Origin: QFOX01 sp033763655
Lineage (GTDB): Bacteria; Pseudomonadota; Alphaproteobacteria; Rickettsiales; UBA3002
Assembly: GCA_033763655.1 (NCBI GenBank)
Contig: JANRKD010000026.1
Coordinates: 108,967 to 172,966 of the forward strand
DNA: 64,000 nucleotides
Direction: 5' to 3'
The position numbers and the translations under genes are program-made. The notes below the pieces were generated by a model, which saw only the letters and a program-made list of their open reading frames with translations, was not told the DNA's origin and did not search any database. Shown here one piece after another: positions 17,701 through 25,380 of this stretch (positions within the stretch are counted from its first letter, which is position 1; each line of letters opens with the position of its first letter).

Positions 17701-20309
17701 CGAAAAATGTAGTGGTGGTCGAATCGCCGTCGAAGGCGAAAACGATTAATAAATACCTCGGCAGCGATTACACGGTGCTGGCCTCCTACGGCCATGTGCG
17801 CGATTTGCCGAGCAAGGATGGCTCGGTGGAACCGGATGCCGATTTCGCCATGCATTACGAAGTCGATGCCGACTCGAAAAAGCAGATGGGGGCGATTGCA
17901 GGTGCCCTCAAAGGCGCGCAGATGCTTTATCTCGCGACTGACCCCGACCGCGAGGGTGAGGCTATTTCCTGGCATGTGCTCGAAGCGTTGAAGGAATCCA
18001 AAAAGCTGCCAAAGGATATCGGCGTCAAGCGCATCGCCTTCCACGAAATCACCAAAAAAGCGATTACCCACGCCATTGAACATCCGCGCGACATCGACAT
18101 GAACCTCGTCAACGCGCAGCAGGCACGCCGCGCGCTCGACTACCTTGTGGGCTTCAACCTTTCGCCCGTGCTCTGGCGCAAGCTGCCCGGTTCGCGTTCG
18201 GCGGGACGGGTGCAATCCGTCGCCCTGCGCCTGATTTGCGAGCGCGAGGCGGAAATCGAACTGTTCACCGCACGCGAATACTGGGATATCGGCCTAGTCA
18301 TGCAGACCGGCACCGGCGCCAGCTTTAACGCACGGCTGACGGAATATAACGGCACCAAGCTCGACAAGTTCGCTCTGGGGAACGAAGGTGCCGCCCGGGA
18401 TGTCGAGCGAGTGCTCAAATCCACCGATTTTCGCGTCACCACCATCACCCCACGCACAGTACGCCGCGCACCTTACCCGCCGTTTTCGACCTCGACCCTG
18501 CAGATGGAAGCCAGCCGCAAGCTTGGGTTTGGCGCCAAACGCACCATGCAGGTCGCGCAGAAGCTCTACGAGGAAGGCCTCATCACCTACATGCGGACGG
18601 ATGGCATTACCGTTTCGGTCGATGCAATCGCCGATGCGCGCCGCTTCATCGAGAAAGATTACGGCGCAAACTATGTGCCCGATGCGCCGCGCATGTATAA
18701 AACCAAGGTAAAAAACGCGCAGGAAGCCCACGAAGCCATCCGCCCGACTGACCTTAGCAAACGCGCCGATATGCTGGGTGACAGCGAGCAGGCGCGGCTC
18801 TATGACCTCATCTGGAAACGCATGGTCGCCAGCCAGATGGAAGTCGCGCTTTACGATCAGGTCGGGGTCGATATGCACGATGCCACCAAGCGCCACGCCC
18901 TACGCGCGACGGGTTCGGTGCTGAAGTTCGACGGCTTCCTGTGCCTCTATCAGGAAACGCTTGAGGAAGACGAAAAGAAGCCCGAGAGCGACGAGGAATC
19001 GGCGGAAGACACCAGCCAGCGCCTACCTGCGATGGAAGCAGGCGAGCCGCTGCGCACCAGCAAAGTCGAGGCAGCGCAGCATTTTACCCAGCCGCCGCCA
19101 CGCTATTCCGAGGCCAGCCTCGTCAAGCGCCTTGAGGAGCTGGGCATTGGCCGCCCCTCGACCTATGCCAGCATCATTTCGGTGCTCACCGACCGCAATT
19201 ATGTGAAGCTCGATAAACGCCGCTTCACCGCCGAGGCGCTCGGGCGCATCGTCACCGCGTTCCTGATGAGCTATTTCGAGCGCTATGTGGAATATAATTT
19301 CACCGCGAATCTCGAAGAGAACCTCGACAAAATCGCCGACGGCGAGCGCGAGTGGAAAGAGGAGCTGCGCCTGTTCTGGACGGATTTCCACGCCAAGGTC
19401 GAAGACAGCAAAAAGCTGACCATCTCTGAAGTGCTGACCCATGTCGAGGCGCTGCTGGAGCCGTATATTTTCGGCACCGGCGAAGCGGCGGCGACGGCGA
19501 AAACCTGCCCCACCTGCAAAACCGGTTCGCTGCACCTGAAAACGGGTAAATTCGGCTCGTTCCTCGGCTGTTCGAACTATCCCGAATGCAACTTCACCCG
19601 CCAACTCACCGGCAGCGCCGCCGATGCTGCTAACACCGGCGGCGGCGATGGCGAGGAGTTCCCGCGCACGCTGGGCACCGACCCGGTTTCCGGCCAGACT
19701 GTTACCCTCCGCAAAGGGCCGTATGGCGTCTATGTCCAGCTCGGCGAGGAGAAAAAACCCAAGCGCTCGAGCCTGCCAAAAGGCACGCTCCCAAGCGCGG
19801 TCGATCTCGAAAAAGCATTGTCGTTGCTGGCCCTGCCGCGCGAAGTCGGGCTGCATCCCGAGACGGGGCTCACCATTGTCGCCAACCTTGGCCGCTTTGG
19901 CCCCTACCTGCTGCATGACGGCAAATACGCCAATCTCGGGCCCGAGGACGACGTGCTGACCATCGGCATGAACCGCGCCGTGACCCTGATTGCCGAGGCC
20001 GCCGAGAAAAAGAAAAATGGCGGCGGACGCGGCGGCGCACCCGAGCCATTGAAGGATCTGGGCGCGCACCCCGAATCCGGCGAAAAGGTCGTCATCCTGA
20101 AAGGCCGCTACGGCCCTTACATCAAGTACGCAGGCAAAAACATCACCCTGCCGAAGGAGCAGAAACCCGAAGACGCCACCATGGAATCCGTACTCGCCCT
20201 CTTACCGGCGGCAGGGAGCAAACCGGCTACGAAAAAGAAACCCGCCGCCAGAAAACCGGCGGTGAAAAAACCGGCGGCAAAAAAAACCGCCACGAAGAAG
20301 GCCTCGTAA
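17697..20309 (+). CDS. topA: DNA topoisomerase I
   Basis: 870-residue type IA topoisomerase that relaxes negative supercoils. TOPRIM motifs VVVESPSKAKTINKYLG and DPDREGEAISWH, the SAGRVQSVALRL motif and active-site Tyr298 in TYMRTDG are visible. One four-cysteine zinc ribbon (CPTCKTG...CSNYPEC) is followed by topoisomerase C-terminal repeats (GPYGVYVQLGE, GRFGPYLLHDG, GRYGPYIKYAG) and a Lys/Ala-rich tail. GTG start at 17697 overlaps dprA. Confidence 0.97.
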   Translation: MTKNVVVVESPSKAKTINKYLGSDYTVLASYGHVRDLPSKDGSVEPDADFAMHYEVDADSKKQMGAIAGALKGAQMLYLATDPDREGEAISWHVLEALKESKKLPKDIGVKRIAFHEITKKAITHAIEHPRDIDMNLVNAQQARRALDYLVGFNLSPVLWRKLPGSRSAGRVQSVALRLICEREAEIELFTAREYWDIGLVMQTGTGASFNARLTEYNGTKLDKFALGNEGAARDVERVLKSTDFRVTTITPRTVRRAPYPPFSTSTLQMEASRKLGFGAKRTMQVAQKLYEEGLITYMRTDGITVSVDAIADARRFIEKDYGANYVPDAPRMYKTKVKNAQEAHEAIRPTDLSKRADMLGDSEQARLYDLIWKRMVASQMEVALYDQVGVDMHDATKRHALRATGSVLKFDGFLCLYQETLEEDEKKPESDEESAEDTSQRLPAMEAGEPLRTSKVEAAQHFTQPPPRYSEASLVKRLEELGIGRPSTYASIISVLTDRNYVKLDKRRFTAEALGRIVTAFLMSYFERYVEYNFTANLEENLDKIADGEREWKEELRLFWTDFHAKVEDSKKLTISEVLTHVEALLEPYIFGTGEAAATAKTCPTCKTGSLHLKTGKFGSFLGCSNYPECNFTRQLTGSAADAANTGGGDGEEFPRTLGTDPVSGQTVTLRKGPYGVYVQLGEEKKPKRSSLPKGTLPSAVDLEKALSLLALPREVGLHPETGLTIVANLGRFGPYLLHDGKYANLGPEDDVLTIGMNRAVTLIAEAAEKKKNGGGRGGAPEPLKDLGAHPESGEKVVILKGRYGPYIKYAGKNITLPKEQKPEDATMESVLALLPAAGSKPATKKKPAARKPAVKKPAAKKTATKKAS

Positions 20310-20363
20310 TACCCGTGGCGACCGACGCTTGACTCCCCGCCTGCAATCGCTACATTCACGCCC

Positions 20364-20684
20364 ATGAGCACCCCGCGCGCAAAAATCTACCGCCCCACCC
20401 GTAACCCGATGCAATCGGGCCGAGGCAACATGCATCACTGGCTGCTGGAATACGAGAAACCCGCCGCCGGCACGCCCGACGCGCTGATGGGCTGGAACAC
20501 CATGCCCGATACGATCGTGGAGGTAAAACTCAGCTTCGCCACGAAGGACGAAGCCATCGCCTACGCCACCGCCAAGAAGCTGGAATATACCGTAAGCGAG
20601 CCGAAAAAGGCGGTGGTGCCACCCAAGGCCTATGCCGAAAACTTCAGTAACGGCAAGCGCAAGGCATGGGACGCGGGCTGCTAA
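20364..20684 (+). CDS. NDUFS4-type complex I accessory subunit
   Basis: 106 residues matching the ETC complex I subunit conserved region: KIYRPTRNPMQSGRGNMHHW, MGWNTMPDT, the DEAIAYATAKKLEY segment and the SYADNF-like AYAENFSNGKRKAWD ending. This subunit accompanies NADH:ubiquinone oxidoreductase in alphaproteobacteria and mitochondria and implies aerobic respiration via complex I elsewhere in the genome. It is monocistronic; no tRNA is seen beside it. Confidence 0.9.
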   Translation: MSTPRAKIYRPTRNPMQSGRGNMHHWLLEYEKPAAGTPDALMGWNTMPDTIVEVKLSFATKDEAIAYATAKKLEYTVSEPKKAVVPPKAYAENFSNGKRKAWDAGC

Positions 20685-20750
20685 CCGGCTGATTTTCCCC
20701 TATCCGCAAAAACATCTCGCACCTGCAAAACCTGGCGTTTGGGGTGATCG

Positions 20751-20784
20751 CTGTCATAAAACTGTCATCATTGGCGCGTATAGT
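20751..20784 (+). promoter_or_regulatory. PHO-box-like promoter of the DUF2610 operon (site 1)
   Basis: CTGTCATAAAACTGTCAT at 20751-20768 matches the two-unit PHO box bound by PhoB in other proteobacteria. It is followed after 10 bp by TATAGT at 20779-20784. PHO boxes replace the -35 element about 10 bp upstream of the -10, so architecture and orientation both fit activation of the downstream gene at 20831. Confidence 0.65.
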
Positions 20785-20830
20785 GTAAAATGGTTGGGAT
20801 ATCCTACGCATAGTCCGGAGAAAGAAAATC

Positions 20831-21121
20831 ATGAAGCGTTTTACCGTCCCCTGCGATTTTAACGGCGTGAAACACCCGTTCCATGTCTATATCGGCGACC
20901 CGCACCCCAAAAAGCACCCGCTGCAATTTCAGGGCTGGTGGTTGTCGAGCGAGCGCGGCGGCAACATTCCGCAGGACGTGATGGACAGCTTTGAAAAGCT
21001 TTTCAAAATCTCGCAGGAAAATAACGTCTCGTTCGAGGATTTATGCGTCTACGCGCTGGGCGCCGCACAACAGGAAGAAGCAGCGGCAGGCGGTGGCGCC
21101 GTCGCCAAGCAACCGGCCTAA
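20831..21121 (+). CDS. DUF2610 domain protein
   Basis: 96 residues. The sequence FTVPCDFNGVKHPFHVYIGD, the GWWLSSERGG segment and NVSFEDLCVYAL correspond to DUF2610, a small family best known from Rickettsiales. Function unknown. ATG preceded by GGAGAAAG. The last 15 residues are Ala/Gly rich. It lies downstream of a PHO-box-like promoter and 19 bp upstream of the 719-residue gene, probably cotranscribed. Confidence 0.8.
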   Translation: MKRFTVPCDFNGVKHPFHVYIGDPHPKKHPLQFQGWWLSSERGGNIPQDVMDSFEKLFKISQENNVSFEDLCVYALGAAQQEEAAAGGGAVAKQPA

Positions 21122-21140
21122 CGGGAGATAACGCAGCTTC

Positions 21141-23300
21141 ATGGTCGCCGATATCACAGCCGATGATTTTGTCGCCAAACCCAGCAGTAACGCGCTGGAT
21201 GACGAAGAAGCCGGGCTGCGCGCGGCCTATGAACAAGTGACGGCGGAACTCACACGCGCGCGCGAAAAAGCCTCGGCGGAAGCGAGCAAAACAACCGATA
21301 ACGAAAACTACTCGATGCACGACATCCCCGGGGTTGGCCGCTATGTCATCCCCCGGCGCACCGGCTGGAAAGCCCTGCTCGAAATCATCCATGACCCACG
21401 ACCCAATGTCGATTTCTCGGCGAATATCTACCCCGCGTTCGACGGCATTATCGGCGAGCATTTCCAAAGCCCCTACCTGCTCGACCCGCTGCACGAGAAA
21501 TACGAATCCTACGAGAACCTGCGCGACAACCTCGCCGCCGTGCGCAACTTCCTCATGGAAAGCTACTACGCCACTAACAGCAGCGGCATGAGTCCGGCGC
21601 AGGCCAAGGCGGCCCTTGCGGAAATCGCGGGCTTCGTCGGCGACGGGCTTTACAACAACTTCCTCTTTGGCGGCATCATCCCAAACCACGACCCGCGCAA
21701 ACCCTTTATCGACCTCGACGAGGCCAGCGAGCCGAACGGCCACGGCGCGCAATATATTTACGAGCGCATCCTCGCCCACCAGCGCCATTCGAGCTGGCTG
21801 CGCCCGTTCGATGCGGTGATTGCCCTGTTCGGCGGCAAAGCCCCGCCCGACTGGAACCTGCCGCCCGCCGAGCAGACCCATTTCACCGATGAAATCGAGC
21901 GCGATATTGCCGATGACAAAACCGCCACCGCCCCGCTGGATGCCGCCGAGGCCACCGTCGCCGCTGCCGCCGCCAAACAGGCCGAACTCGCTGCCCGCCT
22001 CGCCGCCGTCGCCGACGCCAAGGCCTTAAGCAACGCCGCACGCGACATCGACGACATCGGGAACCACCTCGTCTACACCGCCACCAACATGGAGGGCGTC
22101 GCCCATCTCGATGCGCCGGTGCGCCAGAAGGCAGTCGAAATCGCCCGGGACATTTTACGCAAACTTAAATTCTCGCTCGGCGATGTCAGCGTGCTTGACG
22201 GCCTGAAGATGAAGCCCTCCGACGATATGGCCGCGCTTGGCGCGATTAAAGGGGTGGCGACGGTGTATGAGCGTCTGCTGGCCTGGGCGCGCAGCAATAA
22301 CGATACGGCAATTTTCCAGCATCCGTCGGTCATCGCGGCGACGCGCGCGATCGGCCAGCTTGGCTATACCGCCAAGCGCGAGGCGCTGCGGCTGGCTGAA
22401 CTCTCGGGCAACGGCAAACTGGCCGGCACCCTGCGCGAGCAAATTAAGCGCCTGCCGGAAAGCTTCACCCCTGCGGCTGGCACCAGCATGGGCAGCCTGC
22501 TCGACAAGGTGCAAAGCGGGATCGACGTCGTGATGAACCGCACGCAACAGGTGAGCGTTTCGGGCGGGCAGGTCGGGCATTCGATCGACGGTAATCTTGG
22601 CAGCAGCATGAGCGCCAACCCGACGGCGGGCATCGGCAATCAGGCCGGAGCCGAGCAGGCGGCCAAACGTAATACGCAGGCGATGCTGGCCGACCAGTTG
22701 AGCGCACAGGCGCAGGCCAACAGAATCCACGGCCAGTTGGCGGCGCAGGCGCACCAATCGCAGCAGACCGCTTCGGGCCAGAGCGCCCCGGCGAAGCCCG
22801 CGCCCACGGCCCCGCGCAGCGGCAGCACGGTCGGGCGGCAGGCGCTCAACGCCGCACGCACCCGGCAGACGGCAGCGCCCAAAGTGGCCCCCACAGCGGT
22901 GACCCCGCCGCCCGTATCCCCGGCACAGCAACAGGCCGCGCAGCGCAGCGCCACCAGCATCGCCCTCGCCCGCGCCGCGCAGGAACGCGCCGAGCACGAA
23001 CAGCACGAACATGAAGCGCAGCGCCAGCAGCAATTGCGCAACCAGCAGAAAATAGCAGCGCAGTCCAAAGCCAAAGCCGCCGTCACCGGCATCGACCCGG
23101 GGTTGCTGAAAGGCTTCCAATCGGCGACCAGCCTGCAAGGTGTCACCGGCACCCCGATTACCGGCGGGCGCAAAATCGACCCGCAGGCGGTGCGGGCTGC
23201 CGCCACCAAAGCCGCCACCGAAGCCGAGCGCCTGAAGCAGCAGCAACTGTCGCCACAACCGCCCACCCCACCGACACGCGGCGGCGGGCGCGGATTTTAG
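21141..23300 (+). CDS. Large Ala/Gln-rich protein of unknown function
   Basis: 719 residues; not recognised. Residues 60-240 look globular (PGVGRYVIPRRTGWKALLEI, FDGIIGEHFQSPYLLDPLHE). Residues 270-320 and 330-460 are helical, including an Ala/Glu coiled-coil-like stretch. From about 510 the protein is low-complexity Gln/Ala/Pro with likely coiled coil, ending in a basic TRGGGRGF tail. No signal peptide or transmembrane helix. ATG 21141 follows GGGAG. Its operon with DUF2610 and position beside the type IV genes make a secreted or secretion-associated role possible, unproven. Confidence 0.8.
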   Translation: MVADITADDFVAKPSSNALDDEEAGLRAAYEQVTAELTRAREKASAEASKTTDNENYSMHDIPGVGRYVIPRRTGWKALLEIIHDPRPNVDFSANIYPAFDGIIGEHFQSPYLLDPLHEKYESYENLRDNLAAVRNFLMESYYATNSSGMSPAQAKAALAEIAGFVGDGLYNNFLFGGIIPNHDPRKPFIDLDEASEPNGHGAQYIYERILAHQRHSSWLRPFDAVIALFGGKAPPDWNLPPAEQTHFTDEIERDIADDKTATAPLDAAEATVAAAAAKQAELAARLAAVADAKALSNAARDIDDIGNHLVYTATNMEGVAHLDAPVRQKAVEIARDILRKLKFSLGDVSVLDGLKMKPSDDMAALGAIKGVATVYERLLAWARSNNDTAIFQHPSVIAATRAIGQLGYTAKREALRLAELSGNGKLAGTLREQIKRLPESFTPAAGTSMGSLLDKVQSGIDVVMNRTQQVSVSGGQVGHSIDGNLGSSMSANPTAGIGNQAGAEQAAKRNTQAMLADQLSAQAQANRIHGQLAAQAHQSQQTASGQSAPAKPAPTAPRSGSTVGRQALNAARTRQTAAPKVAPTAVTPPPVSPAQQQAAQRSATSIALARAAQERAEHEQHEHEAQRQQQLRNQQKIAAQSKAKAAVTGIDPGLLKGFQSATSLQGVTGTPITGGRKIDPQAVRAAATKAATEAERLKQQQLSPQPPTPPTRGGGRGF

Positions 23301-23317
23301 CGCATTTTCCTGAAAGG

Positions 23318-23345
23318 CTGGATGCCAGCGTAAAGCTGGCATGAC
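23318..23345. repeat. Palindromic repeat family C, copy 2
   Basis: ATGCCAGC and GCTGGCAT flank a GTAAA loop; the element ends in ATGAC. Located 18 bp past the stop of the 719-residue gene, where it could also serve as a weak transcript-end hairpin. Confidence 0.7.
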
Positions 23346-23376
23346 AAGGGAGGGCGAAATGTCCGGCACCCCCCGA

Positions 23377-23445
23377 TTCCCTCCCCTAACCCCTCCCGCC
23401 TGCGAGAGGGGGATACTCCCCTCGAATGGTGAGGGGGATGCTCTA
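23377..23445. repeat. Palindromic repeat family D, copy 1
   Basis: CCCTCCCGCC and the complementary TGCGAGAGGGGG form the core palindrome, preceded by CCCTCCCCTAAC and followed by the family tail ATACTCCCC. Related to the copies flanking the nuclease insert in tlyA. Confidence 0.75.
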
Positions 23446-23541
23446 CGGATAGTGGATAGCAGATGGGAGTTAACAAGGGGAGCGGCGGGGGTGATGGCCT
23501 GGTAGCTGACAACTTACAGCTGGCAGCCCCAAACCCCACGT

Positions 23542-23612
23542 GTCACCCCATCGAATGACGGGGTCTACCTTGCTTAAAAAAAGATGGATGCCGTCATGAA
23601 AGACGGCATGAC
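23542..23612. repeat. Palindromic repeat family A, copy 2
   Basis: Starts GTCACCCCATC and ends GACGGCATGAC; matches 14301-14370 nearly base for base including the linker CTTGCTTAAA. Outer ends GTCA/TGAC are complementary. Confidence 0.85.
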
Positions 23613-23633
23613 ACTTGAGGGCTAGCGACTACA

Positions 23634-23690
23634 TTTCCCTCCCCTAACCACTCCCACTTGCGGGAGGGGGATACTCCCGGGTGGTTGGGA
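23634..23690. repeat. Palindromic repeat family D, copy 2
   Basis: CCCTCCCCTAACCACTCCC followed by ACTTGCGGGAGGGGGATACTCCC; same organisation as the copy at 23377 with substitutions in the arms. Confidence 0.7.
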
Positions 23691-23758
23691 TAGGCCGCCG
23701 CCCGCGCCACACGGCTTCACTACTCCATGCGGCGCGCTACGCCGCCGCGCGGGTGCGG

Positions 23759-23956
23759 CTAGCTATGCTCGGGTGCGGCAGGTTGCATCTGCGGGTTCAA
23801 CGTGCCGTTAACCGGGCGTTTCGGGCCACACGGGCTGCCCGCCAGCCCAGCGCAGGGGCTTTTTAGCACCTCGATTTTCTCGGAGCTACAGGCGGAAAGC
23901 AGCATGGCTGCCGCCAGCGCGAAGGAGAAGGTGATTAGAGCACGGCGTTTCATCAT
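23759..23956 (-). CDS. VirB7-like small lipoprotein
   Basis: 65 residues. An N-terminal signal with lipobox MLLSACSS places lipidation at about Cys22. The short mature part contains SPCAGLAGSPCGPKRPVNG, recalling the C.G....P.N motif of VirB7/TraN-type lipoproteins that bind VirB9 in the outer-membrane core. It is on the same strand as, and about 110 bp downstream of, the virB6 genes. Such short proteins diverge fast, so VirB7 identity is inferred from size, lipobox, motif and neighbours. Confidence 0.6.
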   Translation of the reverse strand: MMKRRALITFSFALAAAMLLSACSSEKIEVLKSPCAGLAGSPCGPKRPVNGTLNPQMQPAAPEHS

Positions 23957-24068
23957 GCCCCAGCGTTACGCCATCCGCGCGCAAGAATCAAGCCCGCACG
24001 ACGACTATCCCCAGATTGCCGGAGCCGCTAACCCTGTGCGTCCGGCGACAGCAGGCCCTATCAGCCCC

Positions 24069-25364
24069 TTATTTAACTGGCTGCCCACCCTTCGGCGTGA
24101 GCAACCCATTATCCTTCCCATCCTTCTTATCGTTCAGTTTGCTCAGGTCGGATTTCGCCTGCTGGTCGAGGTTGACGAAGCTGTTGGAGATGTCGGCCGC
24201 GATGCGGTCGGTGACCTCGGCAAATTTCCCCGCGACATAAATCAGGATAAGGAAGCTCAGGATATCGACGATGTTGAGCGGGAACTCGGCGCATTTGCCG
24301 TTCTGGTTATCGCCGCCCACCACGCTCGTGCCACCCTCCATCCGGCATTTGATCGAACCGCCCCAATCGAATTCATTGAGGTCGGGGAATTTTTCGTCCT
24401 TATGCTTGAAGCGCCAGAACGCAACCTTGTTCTGCGACCCCGCCCATTGGCTGGATTCAACCCAGCACAGCTCGTTGCCGCCCATCATACTGGTGCTGGC
24501 GGTGGTGATCATCACCAGGAAGAAGGAAATAAAGGTGAAATAGAGAATCGGCTGCAACGAAAGGAACACCAGCACGTTGAGCCAGCCGGTAAAGAGCTGC
24601 TTGGTGCGGTCGAACAGCAGGAAGACAATGAATACAGGGGCCACCCCCAGCATCAGCGAGCGCACCACGAAACTCACCGCATAGAGCCGCAGGCCGTTCA
24701 CCAGCAGTTTAATCAGGCCGAACGCCGCGAAACTCAGCAACGCGGCGATGGTCATGCCATAAGGCCCGCTGTTGAATGTCGCGCCGAGAATAGCGATAAT
24801 CATATCCGGACTGAGGATGATTTTGGCCAGCCCATCGAGCATTTTAAACGGCGAGTCGCCCGCCGCAAGGTCAATCCCTGTGCCGATTTCCATGGATTTA
24901 GCGATAATGCTGTCTGTCCCGTCGTTAAAAAACTTCACGGCATAATCGCTGAAAAACTGCCAGCCGGTCGGCGAAATCAGGGTCAGCACCATCCCGATCT
25001 TGACCAGCCGTACCAACACCTGACCAAAGCTTGCCTGCACCACACCAATGAGAAATCCCACCCCGTAAATGACAATCATCAGGGTAATCGTCGCGCCCAC
25101 CGCATTCTGGTAGGCCGCACTATTGGTGAAGGCCCGGTAGAGTTGCTCGGATGCGCCGGTGACCACCCCCTTGACATAATCGGTGATATTGGTCAGCAGC
25201 CCCTCGCCGCGCGGGAGATTCTCGGCATCGGCATAGAGCTGGGCAAACCCGGTGCAGGTTTCGTTGCCCGCAACCGCCTGCGCATGGCCCGTTGTGGCGA
25301 AGCCCCCACTCAAAAGCAGCATCGCGCCGAGCAGCAGGGCAAAACGTTGGAAGCGCTGGTTCAT
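24069..25364 (-). CDS. virB6: VirB6-like type IV secretion membrane protein (third copy)
   Basis: 431 residues. A signal peptide ends near GHAQA, followed by at least six hydrophobic segments, including the TrbL/VirB6 region around MLGVAPVFIVFLLFDRTKQL. VirB6 forms part of the inner-membrane channel. A cysteine-containing periplasmic loop (NELCWVES, IKCRMEGG) and a hydrophilic Lys/Asp-rich C-terminus are present. ATG 25364 is favoured by GAGG six bases upstream; ATG 25379 is the alternative. Starts within 20 bp of the preceding virB6 stop. Confidence 0.85.
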   Translation of the reverse strand: MNQRFQRFALLLGAMLLLSGGFATTGHAQAVAGNETCTGFAQLYADAENLPRGEGLLTNITDYVKGVVTGASEQLYRAFTNSAAYQNAVGATITLMIVIYGVGFLIGVVQASFGQVLVRLVKIGMVLTLISPTGWQFFSDYAVKFFNDGTDSIIAKSMEIGTGIDLAAGDSPFKMLDGLAKIILSPDMIIAILGATFNSGPYGMTIAALLSFAAFGLIKLLVNGLRLYAVSFVVRSLMLGVAPVFIVFLLFDRTKQLFTGWLNVLVFLSLQPILYFTFISFFLVMITTASTSMMGGNELCWVESSQWAGSQNKVAFWRFKHKDEKFPDLNEFDWGGSIKCRMEGGTSVVGGDNQNGKCAEFPLNIVDILSFLILIYVAGKFAEVTDRIAADISNSFVNLDQQAKSDLSKLNDKKDGKDNGLLTPKGGQPVK

Positions 25365-25380
25365 AATCATCCTCATCATC

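Larger units (their letters stand above)
23301..23758. other. Repeat-filled intergenic region
   Basis: 458 bp between the convergent 719-residue gene and the VirB7-like gene. I see no credible coding region. It holds, in order, a family C palindrome, a family D element, a word-like stretch (GGTAGCTGACAACTTACAGC), a family A element, a second family D element and a GC-rich segment. It may act as a 3' hairpin barrier for both converging transcripts. Confidence 0.8.

Noticed and set aside
22155..23369. 404-residue minus-strand open frame
   Set aside because: Opposite to the 719-residue gene, which has a good ribosome binding site and operon context; high GC makes long antisense frames common here.
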